Shown: positions 1 to 11,485 of the stretch, piece after piece
How positions within the stretch are numbered: position 1 is the stretch's first letter
Layout: every line of letters begins with the position of its first letter
Assembly: GCA_028023455.1 (NCBI GenBank)
Contig: JAQFVV010012574.1
Span: 1,886,959 to 1,950,958 of the forward strand
Source of the DNA: Epiperipatus broadwayi
Taxonomy: Eukaryota > Onychophora > Udeonychophora > Euonychophora > Peripatidae
Length of the DNA: 64,000 nt
Direction: 5' to 3'
Program-made: the position numbers and the translations under genes
The notes under the pieces: generated by a model
Databases searched by the model: none
Seen by the model: the letters and a program-made list of their open reading frames with translations, nothing else
Told to the model about the DNA's origin: nothing

Positions 1-1806
1 TATACAGTATTTTACATTTTAAATTAGACCAAAATTGCCAAAATGATCCCATGAAGTGACAGATGGTGGGACAGAGTCTTTTGATGTTAATGATAAAAGT
101 TATTAATAAACAATCTAGAACTAGGCTGCTTAACAATAAATACAACTAATGTATGTTTTTAAGATACAAAAATGATAACAATTATCTTCTCTAAAACAAG
201 CTAAAAAAATTAAATAGATTTTTGGTGAAATTGCTGACCTGTAAAACCATTGAGAAATTATTAAGTAAAATATATATACCTGAGCAGAAATACATAGAAG
301 TCATGGAATTAAATTGACAGCTTTAAAAAAGAGATGCTAAAATACATTGTATTAAGTGTTTGGAAAATTACTACCAATAAGAAGCAAGTGTTCTTGCTCG
401 CTTGATAATGGAGTCCTTTTATCTAAGCTCTCAGAAATTATATATATTTCAAATTATTTATTTTTAAAATTGGGTTTATATAGCAATAAAAATATATTGT
501 CATAAAGTCAATATCAGGAACGCATCACAAGATAATCTGAGTTCTCTATATAATCTATATTAATTTCATAAATAATTTGATTTTTTTTACTCTTCAAAAC
601 AAATATAAGACAAATATTGAATTTTTTATAAGTTAGTATTTACTTCAAATCAATAAAATAATACTGATTTAAAATTCTATATTTAAATCTATTTTAAATA
701 GTATTTTCATTTTTTTTTTTCACATTTTGTTATACTTGAAGATCATGGAAATTTTAATTATTAGAAATTGTAAAAAAATGTATTGTATTTTAAGTGTAAA
801 TTATAAATAAGTGGGGATTATATGTAACTGAAATGAAGTAACTAAAACTTTCATTGAGTTATATAATGTAAATAAACTCTCAAAAGATAGAAGATATCTT
901 TTTCTTGTATTTGTTTTATATATGCTTAGTTTATTTATGTAATTTTAAATGAATGAATTCGATTATATAATAAATCATTAAAATGCAATGCTTATATATA
1001 TGTGTGTGCGCGCGCATATAAAGACATGTATAAAATTATTTTTTCATTATATATAATTCACAACGTGTATATATTCATCAAATTTTGAATGACAATATAT
1101 GAATATTTTGATTCACAGATATTTTAGGCAATTTCATTTGTATATTAGATTATTTTTCACTCCAGAATAATTAAAGATTTTCTGGTGGATTTAGCTAAAC
1201 ACATCAAATTATTCTCCATAAAGTATCAATTGGAAATGAATAAAAGTATGAAATGATATTGTCATAATATGGGTTTTATAACATGATTATTTGAATAGAT
1301 GAGTCATTTCACATTCTCCAATTCATGACATCAATTCTACAAAAACCTATGAAATGTTTAATACAAAAACTATACAAATGGTCTTAGAAAACTTTCCATA
1401 AAATTGTCAAAATAGTAAACATCCATATTTCATAATTTTCATAAAATTGGATTTCATCTTATATGTTGAACTCACAGTAATTGGAATAAGTGAAACAGAC
1501 AGGCTTATTATATACCTGTCTCTATATATGTAATATATAGGGTATATAAAATCAGTATACATATGTATATTCACTTTTTTTCTTCTGTTAACTAATCACA
1601 CACACACAAAAAAAAATGATTACATATATGTTGCAGTTTTCAATCCTTTGTCTTAATTTCCTGAAAAAATACCCTTTCTGCCTAAGTTTCAATTTTACAG
1701 GGGAAAAAAAAGGTGCTATTGTTAAAAAAAAAAAAAAAAACACCTTTTTTTTTATTGTTTAAACACTGAGTTTGAGCTAATCTATTAGTAGGCTAGTATT
1801 ATTATA
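1..1806. other. AT-rich non-coding stretch
   Basis: No gene, RNA or recognisable transposon is seen here. The sequence is AT-rich with short simple tracts, such as alternating TG then CG near 1001-1016, an A-run near 1724-1740 followed at once by a T-run near 1746-1753, and several TA-rich runs. It could be intergenic or part of a long intron. Confidence 0.6.
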
Positions 1807-1927
1807 AATAATATCAATTGTTCGTTTGTGATGTGATGTATAGTGGCTTCTCCTTAAAGAAGTCAAGAATATCTCAGCAATTATGCCCAGATAAACCTGT
1901 TAGCCACTTTATTTTCCATTCCCCACT

Positions 1928-3076
1928 CTAAATTTTCCCATATTCTGCCCCATCCCATTTCCACAACATAATCTTTGTCAACTCTATAACCTTTATATCT
2001 AAATCCCCTTTATCTTTTCCCAAACCCAGCATAAAAACCAATAATTCACTTTCTGTATAATCACTTTTTTCATATTTATTCTTCCATAACTTCATTATAT
2101 GTACCCTTTCTGTTTTCAAGCATTTACATTCAATTAACAAATGCCTAATATTTTCTATTCCTTCCTTACATAATTTACAAAATAAATCACCCATTTTTTT
2201 CCATTTACATGTATATTCTCTTGTAGCTAAAGATCCCATTCGAGCCTTAAATAATAAACTACTTTCCTTACTATTATCATATATTAACTCACACCTAATA
2301 TTCTGTTTATTTCTATATATATTTAAACTCTTTTTACTCTCCATACTATTTCTCCATCTCTCTAACTCCCTATTCTTTATTAATAAATCTATTCTTTTAT
2401 CCCATTCCTTACTACTACAACACTCAACAATCCTCTTAACACAATCATCCCATCTTTTGTACAAATATACTGATATAAATTCTTTATCCAAATCTTTTGC
2501 ATACCGCATTACCTTTCTCACCCATCTTGTTACCTGCCCTTTACTCATAACCCAATTAAATACTATTTTAGCTATTCTTTTATTATCCATAAACTGCAAT
2601 CTACCAAACATTTTCATTTTACTTTTTGCATCTCTCATATGAAAACTTGACCATCCCATTTCTCCTTGAATTGCCTCTTTTGCTGTCCATACATCTGCAT
2701 CCAATGCATGTCTTCCTACTTCCCTTTGAACTTTTTCTAAGTAATTTAATACCTCTTTACTAACATATAATGCATCATTACCATATGTTAACCCTGCTGC
2801 TGCAACTCCTTTCCATATAATTCTAACTACATCATATTTATTATATGAACACACTGTTAATTTCTTTATCAATCCCTTTCTTTTCTTTGCTTCATTTATC
2901 AATTTTTTCTCCCATTTATCCAAATAATTTTTCTGATTACTTAAAATAATTCCCAAATAACTATATCTATTCACCATACTTAACTTTATATCCCCCAATA
3001 AGAAATCTTTGTCTTCTCTTTCCCCAGTATTCACCATCATTATATTTAATTTTTCTTCACTAAATTTAATCCCCAT
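1928..3076 (-). pseudogene. LINE family A pol, C-terminal part with zinc knuckle
   Basis: This open frame of 382 codons is the region after the RT palm of a LINE polyprotein. Early residues (MGIKFSEEKLNIM, then RYSYLGIILS) match the usual RT thumb entry, where a conserved K and the YLG motif follow the catalytic box. Near residue 300 the pattern C-x2-C, then H-x4-C (CKLCKEG...HLLIEC) is the zinc knuckle often found at the C-terminus of non-LTR retrotransposon proteins. The frame begins at an internal Met and is not a true gene start. The upstream RT segment lies in other frames at 3080-3307, so at least one frameshift lies near 3090. The long stop-free stretch suggests a relatively young insertion. 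Confidence is high for LINE origin and low for the clade. Confidence 0.85.
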
Positions 3077-3079
3077 TTC

Positions 3080-3345
3080 GTTACCAACCCTTGCACGTCC
3101 TCAACATAACTTCCATATCTTCTCTTCTTTCTGCACACAAAAATATATCATCTGCAAAAAAAAAAGACCTGACAAAATATATACTCCCTTACTACCTATT
3201 AACAGTATCTCTATCCCTCTTCCTAATATTTCTATTGCTTTTTCCATTTCACTCAAATACAACACAAACAAAATAGGTGACATAGGGCATCCTTGCCTTA
3301 ACCCCACCCCATTTTTAACTTCATTTTATATACATCCAGTAGTGC
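3080..3345 (-). pseudogene. LINE family A reverse transcriptase palm, frameshifted
   Basis: On the minus strand the segment GLRQGCPMSPILF (codons near 3307-3265) is the conserved RT motif before the active site. The catalytic FADD box is encoded at about 3147-3158, but in a different frame from that motif. The switch falls in a run of ten A on the plus strand (3156-3165), a typical site of slippage. Reading through the run without a frame change gives LFFLQMIYF and loses the two aspartates. The fingers domain and endonuclease are absent because the copy is truncated near 3350. The protein is not functional as it stands. Confidence 0.75.
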
Positions 3346-3348
3346 CCC

Positions 3349-3507
3349 CTTCATCCTATTCTAAAATCATCTACTGTAAATGCAAATAATCAATGGACAC
3401 CAAATATAGTGCTATAATGTCCATTGCTATCTCTATACCAGTACTATACCAGCTAGTGTCCATTGATTATTTAGGCTTGTAGTAAATGGCTCTAGAGTAG
3501 AATGAAG
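3349..3507. repeat. 159-bp inverted repeat with perfect 17-bp core arms
   Basis: The arms 3384-3400 (aaataatcaatggacac) and 3456-3472 are perfect reverse complements around a 55-bp loop. Outside them the similarity continues imperfectly to about 3349 and 3507: cttcatcctattcta on the left pairs with cttcattctactcta read from the right. It sits exactly where the family A LINE stops. It may be a small foldback element or an inversion made during LINE integration. Confidence 0.7.
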
Positions 3508-6014
3508 AGAAATACTCTTATAAACATATGAATAAACTGAGAAAATCATATGATGTTGTCACTGGTATTATTTTATATATTCACTAATTGAGCTGGTAAA
3601 TAGTATAAATGTATTTAAGAGTTTTTCAATGATTAATTCCAATAGCTGCTATATCACATGGTGTATTTTGCTCCTTTCCAGCTATGATTGCATTTCATTA
3701 TAATAGTGCATATTTTCTGTAAGCACAAGCTGCTGAGTTAATTTAATTTGATAAATAACTAGCTCTTTTTTTAATTGGATTTTTATAAAATATTTTAAAA
3801 CACATACATAGTTGTACATAGCATTTATACAATCATTCATTATTGTTATTTTTCAATTTATAAACAAACAATATCATTTTATACACATATAATAGCATTT
3901 TTACTAATATATGATCATTTGATAAATGTTTCCTGTATCTTGTCGAAATGTGACATTACCAATAGACATGAATTTTATATAAAAATGTATCTCTCATTTT
4001 CCTATAAATTGCATCAATAATATTCCAATAGAAAAACTCATGTCTGTTCAAAGCATCATAAACAAAAATGCTTAAAAAAATTAAGCACCACTTCAGAATA
4101 AAAATTAAAAGCATGCTAACAGCTTATATGTTGAAGAATAATTAAAAATAAATATCTGAAAGGTTCTTGAAGTATACAGATTTGATTTGAAGTCTGTACA
4201 AATACTAAATGTTTAATAAAAAAATGAATCTTTATGAAAAATCTCAAGCCATATTCCTATAAACACTATTGCTGAATCTCTTGTTTCTAGGGCAAATTTC
4301 TTATTATTGAAGGGAATTGTGTAAAGAAATAGATGTTATGGCTTTTATTAATCTTTCAAATCTGAAAAACACACTCATTGAATAATCTTCATAGACAAAT
4401 GTATCTATAAACTATATAGTAAGATCCTATTCTGTTAATTAATTAAATTATCATTTAATTATTCAATCAATGGAATAGGTTGTATCATAATTACTTTTAG
4501 TACAAAAATTGACTGCTAAGTAAAACATTTGTCCATTTCTTTTAAGAGTTTTTTTTAATCAAAATAATAAATGCAGAAAATTTTCAGATACTATTCAGTA
4601 TTTTTTTTGCTTACATGGTTAGCTGTTGAAGAAGTCAAATGACTTCCAACATTCTTCACCTAACAGTTATATAAAAATCAAAAATTATAACTGCTCTTTA
4701 CAGTATAGAATAGGATTAAGAATTGGTGGATCAATTCTCAGATGAAGACAAGCAAAAAAAAGAAATCACTGAGCTATTTATAAAAGCTGTTGTAATTAGT
4801 CTGTGATTTCTAAAACAACAGACCATGTGTTCTTTTTTTAATACAAAATTAATCAAGGCTATTTTGTTTATTATTACATATTATACAAATGAAATAGTAG
4901 TATAAAAAAGTAAATAATGGTGGTGTACCAAGTATTTTCATGTGTATGTTTGTTGGAGTTTCAATCATTCATATAAAAAATTGCTTCCCCCTTTTTACCA
5001 TATTATTAAATTTGATATTTATACTCTTTTTTTTTCTTTTTCTGGAACCAACTTGTTTTTTTATTTGCAAGTTCTCTCTCTTTAGGCTGCAGTTCTTATA
5101 CAAGTGTAAGAGACAATATTATTATCCATATGACTAAATATATATATATAGCTATTTAAAAAATATTCCAAGCATTGAAAAGTTTGTATCGATTGCCTTA
5201 TGTGCTCATAAGTAAGTAATTATAAAACAATTTTAATAAGATCTCCATAACTTCATTTTTTATATTAATTTTAATAATCATGTAATTAAATAACAGCTAT
5301 TAAATATGCAATGTTGAGAATATACAATAATATTTAGCAAACAGAAGTCTTCATATGCAAAGACATAAATCAGACTTCCCAGAAGTCATTTTAGAAAGTC
5401 CAACTTGCAAAAAATTCTTATAATACACATGAAGATTATTATTTCAGAAATATTGTTACATATTCATATATATAAAATCAGTGAATAAAACTAATTTTAC
5501 AATATATGATTACATTGATCCATTACTTATATATATATAGGGAAAAAAAACCACCAGAAAAGTGAAAAAAAAAAAAAAAAATTAAAATTAGATATAAGAT
5601 TTACAAATAAAAATTCTAATTTAAAAAAAAAAAGTTAAATCATAAGCAAAAAAATGGTAATTGTATTTTTTTCTTATTCGTAATTCACAACCTCCTTTCA
5701 AACATCCACATAATAATTCCAAATGTATGATTCTTTCAACACATATAAATAGGGATAAAAGCATATACCCACCCACATAAATATAACTAGACTGATAATG
5801 TAAAGAAATAGAAGAATTATAAAAATGATAAATTATATTTAGCATATAGTAATATAAACTTTCATTAAAAAAAAAAGACAGCAGTCTACTAATTATCGGA
5901 TGGATGGAAAAATAAAAGATGAACAAATATCGAAAAATAATAAAACGTGATGAAAAAATAGGAAAAATATATACATGATTTAAATAGTATCACTTTTATT
6001 TGAAAAAGAAAAGC
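3508..6014. other. AT-rich non-coding stretch
   Basis: No supported gene is present. Open frames at 4940-5137 and 5621-5926 encode low-complexity Phe/Ile/Tyr-rich strings and look like chance products of AT-rich DNA. Short TA repeats lie near 5141 and 5530, and an A-run near 5565-5581. Confidence 0.6.
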
Positions 6015-6026
6015 ATTAGATAATAT

Positions 6027-6686
6027 CTGTATTTTTATATTGGAATATTTCCATCATCTAATATGTGTGTTGAATGTCTTTAGAAAAGTTTAATTTTAGT
6101 TAAATATTACTGTTAGTAATATAACAGCAAACAGGTTAGTATATGCACCAGCTGTTAGTAATATCAGAGCAAACAGGTTAGTATATGCACCAGCTGTTAG
6201 TAATATCAGAGCAAACAGGTTAGTATATGCACAATGTTTCAAGAGGTATTTTTCTCCCCCCTTCTTCAGGTGTTGCTGACCTGACCAGTGACAATACTAG
6301 CATGGGATTCAAACCTGGGTCTTTAGATTCTTGAATTTTAAGATAACACTGTTGGTTAGAGCATTATCTTAAAATTCAATAATCAAGAATTTAAGGACCC
6401 AGGTTCGAATCCCATGCTAGTACTGTCACTGATCAGGCCAGCAACACATGAAGAAGAGGAGAGAAAAATACCTCTCGAAACATTGTGCATATACTAACCT
6501 GTTTGCTGTGATATTACTAACATTTGTTTGCTGTGATATTACTAACAGTTGGTGCATATACTAACATGTTTGCTGTGATATTACTAACAGTTGAATGCAT
6601 TTGGAATATTTAAATAAAATTAAACTTTTCTAAAAACATTCAACACACATATTAGATGATGGAAATAGTCCAATATAAAAATACAG
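6027..6686. repeat. 660-bp palindrome: inverted tRNA-derived SINE with 42-bp internal repeats
   Basis: The left arm reads ctgtatttttatattgg at 6027 and the right arm ends with its exact reverse complement at 6686. The two arms stay complementary almost to the centre near 6350. The right arm reads outward from a tRNA-type promoter: an A-box-like TTGGTTAGAGCA at 6352-6363 and a perfect B box GGTTCGAATCC at 6402-6412. It then runs through a body to a 42-bp unit. The unit is tandemly repeated about three times in the left arm (6110-6151, 6152-6193, 6194-6233) and in a rearranged form in the right arm (6481-6595). A 12-bp direct repeat, attagataatat, flanks it at 6015-6026 and 6725-6736, with 38 bp of unpaired sequence (6687-6724) before the right copy. 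This looks like a retroposed inverted SINE dimer or a foldback element. A second partial copy is at 39124-39235. Confidence 0.8.
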
Positions 6687-6736
6687 CTAGAACACCATCA
6701 TCACAAACCTTCAGAAAAACAACAATTAGATAATAT

Positions 6737-7306
6737 GCATTGTATTTAGAAGATATTAAGATATAAATTAAAAATGTTCTGATTAATTTTTCAATCGATT
6801 TAAGATTTAACACTGTAGTAAAAAAAAGAGATGGGTTTAAAAATTATAATGTGATTTAATGACTCAAATGAGTGGTTAGATAATTTTCTGCATACTTTAT
6901 TACATTATTTGTTGTTGTTGTTGAGATAAAATAATCATATGGATAGTTGCTTGACAAGTTATGTGACATTGAAATATAACCATTCCTTTCAAGATTTTTT
7001 TGAGTAAAAAAAAATTGATCAAACAAATGAAACTTATGCTCAACCTGCAGATTGAGTATTCAACATCATATAACTTTCTTAGCAACTGCCAAAACTATTA
7101 GTTACTCTCAATATATAAAAACAACTTAATACAATAGAGATGAATTTTAAAACATTTCCATTTAGTTTTTCACAAAGAAATGGTATAGTTAAAAGTTTTA
7201 ATTATAAAAAATTTAAATTCCAAGAAATAATTTGGATTTTGTCAAGATAGGGAAAAAAGGGATAAAATTAAAGTTGTGAAAACTATTACTTGAAGATATA
7301 TTAAAG
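6737..7306. other. AT-rich non-coding stretch
   Basis: No gene or known repeat is seen. The frame at 6900-7085 on the minus strand is AT-driven and has no recognisable domain. Confidence 0.55.
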
Positions 7307-7404
7307 AAATGAGAAGCATTGGTGGTCGAGAGGTCAGCACAGCTGCCTTACAAGCAGTTGTCCCGGGTTAGCGGGTTCGTTTCCCGGAAAAAAAAAAATG
7401 AGAA
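7307..7404 (+). mobile_element. tRNA-Gly-derived SINE with 9-bp target duplication
   Basis: The insert 7316-7395 starts GCATTGGTGGTCGAGAGGTCAGC and keeps the body of tRNA-Gly(UCC): D-arm, anticodon arm CTGCCTTACAAGCAG and T-arm GGGTTCGTTTCCC. The loop now reads TAC at the anticodon position, and a 5-base insertion lies before the T-arm. It ends in an A-run. The flanking direct repeat aaatgagaa lies at 7307-7315 and 7396-7404, as expected for LINE-mediated retroposition. It is not a functional tRNA, because the 3' acceptor strand is missing. Confidence 0.8.
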
Positions 7405-8569
7405 AAAGATTTTTTTTTAGAAACTACATAAAAATAAAAAATATTTATAAGATTATTTAATTTATCGACAGCTATTGGGGTATGCTGCAACACCCTTTAT
7501 AATAAAATCAAGAAGTTATTTTCTTACTGGCTGAAACACAGTATAATTATTTTAGAACCTGCTTTGATTGGTATAAAGATATTATTTTTATGGTTTGTAA
7601 TGCTTACATCAATTTTAGCTCTGTAATCTGCTTATTTGTGTCTTTTGACATAATTTATTTTTTAATTACATATCTATTGTCTATATATAAAATTTTAGCA
7701 AATGTTTATGCTTTTCATATTAGTGCATAAAATGTATTATTATGAAAATCTGCTTATAATTTTTACTGGTAAAAGACTGCTTATGATTTTCAGTCATATG
7801 TAAAGTGTATAAAAATTAAAATTAATTTTGAAAATACTCTTACACTTATATTTTTGATTTTGCATATTTTTCCTATTTAAATGGCTGTGTTGCAAAGTAA
7901 TTTTGCTCTAGATTGTGGAATATCTCTAAATATATTTATCTGAATATATGCAAGAATGAATGGATATTAAAATAAAATTCCAGAACTGATTATGTTTCTT
8001 CTAGATATCACACTGTAGCTATAAATAAAGATATAAAGCACAAACAAAAATTTTAAAAATAATAGAATTTGTAGTAGTGGTGGTGGTGGGGGTGTTTGAT
8101 GATGATATATATGACTGCAATTAAAAAGAGGGAGGTTGAACATAGCAATATTTGTAAAAAAAAAAACTTGAGATGAAAATAAATATAAGGAATTTAAAGT
8201 TATATATAAAAAAGTGGTAAAGATTTAAAACATTAAAAATATTACAGCATTATGACAGCAAATGAAAAAAAAAACCTATTGAATAAATTAAAAAAATATA
8301 TAAAAAGATTAGAAATGTTTGCCAGAGATAAATAAAAAATTAGTAAAAATAGTTTTTAAATATCCAATTGCTTGAAACAGTCGCCAAAAAGAAGACAATA
8401 TTTAAGAGGCTAGCCAACTGTCATATGATAAGAACACTAATTAGTTTCCAGTCATGTTTTATACTAATGAAAAGCTAGATATCAATTTACTAACCAATTT
8501 TGAATGACTATCTGAGTAGATATGAGGAAAACTGAAAAAGAAATTCTGAGCTTAATTTGAATCTTAAAA
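7405..8569. other. AT-rich non-coding stretch
   Basis: No gene is seen. A short GTGGTG tract lies near 8074-8092. Confidence 0.5.
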
Positions 8570-8655
8570 AAATATTGAGCTTTAGCTGGTCTAAATTCAA
8601 TCCTCATACTGCAGGTGTATCAGACAAATATGCTAATCACTATGCAATTTTTATG
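8570..8655 (-). mobile_element. Decayed tRNA-derived SINE (second family)
   Basis: Read on the minus strand this gives catagtgattagcatat, an A-box-like stretch. It is followed by a GC-richer middle and then aggattgaatttagaccagc, a worn B box region. The segment at 12875-12965 matches it on the same strand, including the aatttgaccagttaaa ending. The two copies support a dispersed family, but each is too decayed to name the parent tRNA. Confidence 0.45.
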
Positions 8656-8669
8656 CTAATAGAATAATG

Positions 8670-8905
8670 AGAGATATATTAGAAATATAATAGATGGACA
8701 GTTGAAATCTTAAATTGGATTCCAAAGATTATAGAAGACCTAGAAAGAAATCATATGTGAGATGGATGGATGAAATAATGAAGCATTCTAGGATGATTTG
8801 GAGAAGAGACTAGAGATCAAAGAAACTGGATTAAACTTGGAAAGATCTTCACCCTGCAGTGAATTAATAAGGACTGAAAATAATAATGATGATATTAGAA
8901 AAGCC
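8670..8905 (+). mobile_element. RTE-like LINE, 3' terminal fragment
   Basis: This short fragment matches the last 230 bp of the RTE-like LINE at 17365-19215. It has the motifs agatggacagttgaaatctt, gagatggatggatgaaata and ccctgcagtgaattaata, and ends in a GAT/AAT-rich tail (8885-8905). The other three-quarters of the element is missing, so it is a severely 5'-truncated copy. The open frame beginning at 8798 is its residual C-terminal coding sequence run on into flanking DNA. Confidence 0.75.
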
Positions 8906-10346
8906 AGTAAAATATATATATATAATGGTTCTCATGGAGTACTGGTTAGTGCACAATCTACTAAGTTAAATCATGATTTATAAATTAAATTCTGTGTTGG
9001 CTTAAGTAGAATTTTTCAGATAGATGAAAATAAGTAAATTGGGTTTTTTAAAAGATAGTTAGCTCTTAGACAACACAACTAACAAATATATATCCAGAAG
9101 GTGAAAAGTAAAATATATAAATATTGTGATGCTCATGAAATGGATCCCAAAGCTAATGAAGAACATAGGTTAATTTAAAATAGAAAAATATGCAGGTTAG
9201 GATATTAAAGTGGAATTCAATAATATTTCAATAGTATTTCACATAATTGGAAGTGAGTAAAGAAGGAAAAAAACAAAAAGAAAATAAATGGTTATTCAAT
9301 TAAGTACTGAGAAATATTAGCAACAAAATAAATATATTTTGGAGAAATTAAAATAGTCATTTATTTCAATAGAACAGATAAAGATAATATTAAACAAATC
9401 ATTGTAATGTACATTCACAAAGGCAGTTTTAAGTGAAAAACAATCTCTATGATTGAATGCAAGAGAAGTTGGCTTCTGTAAATACACACACTATTAATTT
9501 ATAAAAATGAATTTGATCAGTCTAAAAATGAAATGCCAAACATATATTATCAAAGGCATTTAGCAGGAAAAGGAAATAGTAATTCATGGTAAAAATGAGA
9601 ATACTTGCATTGATTTTAGTTGAGTTTTCCACAATTATATGCACAATAATCAAAAAATAAAAACCTAAGGAGTAATTAAAATCTGTATAACAGGTTAAAA
9701 AACAAACTGGTTAGCCAATCTGATTAATGTTTGAAAGAAAAACATATTTTTCTGAAAATATCAGAAATAGTTATGTGAGAAAGTTAAAGCAACATCAGAT
9801 TAGATTAGCTTAGCTATTTTTTCTTTCAAGACAAGCTCCAAACAACTCAAAAGAAATTGGACAAAATGGAACAATTTATATCATATATTAACTGTTTTAT
9901 GCAAAAAATCTGACTATTGGTTGTCAGACAAACTAACTATCAATGTGGAAAGTATATACCAACTTTAAGATTTTAGCGACGTCATTATATCAGACTAAGG
10001 CCACTTAAAAATATAATGCCTTTATCATCCATGCATGTAATATCTAAAAGGTTGTTATTTGATTCAATTAAGAATGGAAAGTTGATAAAATAAACTATAA
10101 GATAATAGCACCTAAGTAACTCGAAAAAAAGCAAAAACCAATTGTATTTCAAACTACCGTTCAAGTAACCACCTAGACTATATCTGTTAAATTCGGAAAT
10201 TGCCAACTCACAGAACACAAAAAAAAAACATTTCATATTTGTTTATTAAGATTTCTGGTAATTAAGACATATATGCACATACAAAATAATTAATACTGGT
10301 AATAATTTTTTTCTAACTCTGTTATATAAAAAGATCATAAAAGAAT
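8906..10346. other. AT-rich non-coding stretch
   Basis: No supported gene. The 83-codon minus frame at 9985-10236 has no recognisable domain or family match. Confidence 0.5.
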
Positions 10347-10461
10347 ACTATTTTTTTTTTCATATGTCAAATGCGTTGACCGGGAAGTGAAACCAGGCCA
10401 GCTGCTTGGAATGCAGCTATGCTAACCACTAGACCATCAACGCTTGACCACTATTTTTTTT
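10347..10461 (-). mobile_element. tRNA-Gly(UCC)-derived SINE
   Basis: On the minus strand 10443-10373 resembles tRNA-Gly(UCC): acceptor strand GCGTTGA pairs with TCAACGC, and the anticodon loop ATTCCAA carries UCC. The T-arm is damaged, with GGTTTCACTTCC in place of the B box GGTTCGANTCC. A short 3' body gacatatga and a T-run on the plus strand (10351-10360) follow. The direct repeat actatttttttt flanks the copy (10347-10358 and 10450-10461). The good acceptor pairing makes this the copy closest to a tRNA, but the broken T-arm and A-tail argue for a SINE. Confidence 0.75.
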
Positions 10462-11485
10462 CTTTATCTAATAGTGAATTTTTTTCTATTTTTACTTTTT
10501 AATAATAGATATATTTATTTTTCCCAATATTGAAATTGTATGAAAAGTAAGGAGTAGTCTCATTTGCTTAAGGAGATGCTGTTGAGTTAAATTTTAAAGA
10601 TTATTTTAATTCAACATATTGTTTTAAATATATAAATTGGTATGACGCATAGGTTAGACACTATTCAGAAAGGAATACTTTTAGATTATTAATTCTACAG
10701 AAGAAAAAAGTAATACTTTCTCAACCCATTCACGTTATAATTTTTAAAACGTTTGTAACTATTTACGTATTATTTTTAATAAATATGTTTAAATTCGGCC
10801 TACTGTCATTTGAATTTCATTCTTGCATTTACTAATGCTTATCAGAATAAATAATATATGTGATATCATATTTAGTTTTTGCTTCTGAAAACTAAAGTGT
10901 GAATCTACAAAATATTGAAAATTTAATGAAATATGATTTGAAGTTGATCTATAAAATAATCTAAACAAAAACTGCACTCAAAATCAAGACAGCATTAGAG
11001 GTATTAATAAATAAAAGCTATTAATAGCAGATTATATTCATTTATAATGTTTATTTATTTATTTATTTATTTTGAGGATTAGATGATAATCAGGAAATAT
11101 GACCGAGTAATTGGAAAAACTCGGCTGCAAATGATTTAATGTGGTAATATTAAAAAATTTAAATTTTTATATAGCATCCAGTCACCATTACAAATAATCA
11201 CATAATGATTGGTAATTATGTAAATTTAAAATTCATCTTTCAATATAAGATTACTGTTACAAAATATACATAAACTCTCAAAAGTTTACTAGTTAAGTTA
11301 CTGATACTATTCCTCCAATATCTGGACAAAGATTATTTAAAACTGTAAAACATTATCTAAACTAAATGTAAAAAGGTAAAACAGTCTTTAAATAACCAGC
11401 TGCAGGGAAAGATCTTTCTAGCAACTCCTTGTAGAAAAAGAATAAAAGAAATTATTCATTAATATTCTCATATTCTAGGAGATAC
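10462..11485. other. AT-rich non-coding stretch
   Basis: No gene is recognised. A short tttatttatttattta tract lies near 11050-11071. Confidence 0.5.

Larger units (their letters stand above)
1807..3350 (-). mobile_element. 5'-truncated LINE (family A), 3' half
   Basis: This is the 3' half of a non-LTR retrotransposon on the minus strand. It holds the end of a reverse transcriptase, a long C-terminal domain with a cysteine-histidine knuckle, and a 3' end with a short GATGT-type tail (plus-strand text tgatgtgatgta at about 1829-1841). The same roughly 90-bp terminus, including the gtggcttctccttaa motif, recurs at 14882-14973, which supports 1807-1850 as the element's 3' end. The 5' side breaks off next to an inverted repeat at about 3350. 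The domain order (RT, then C-terminal CCHC knuckle) fits I/Jockey-type or L1-type LINEs, but the clade cannot be assigned by eye. Confidence 0.8.

Noticed and set aside
10373-10443. Functional tRNA-Gly(UCC) gene on the minus strand
   Set aside because: The acceptor stem and UCC anticodon look right, but the T-arm has lost the GGTTCGA core, and the copy carries a retroposon tail and direct repeats.
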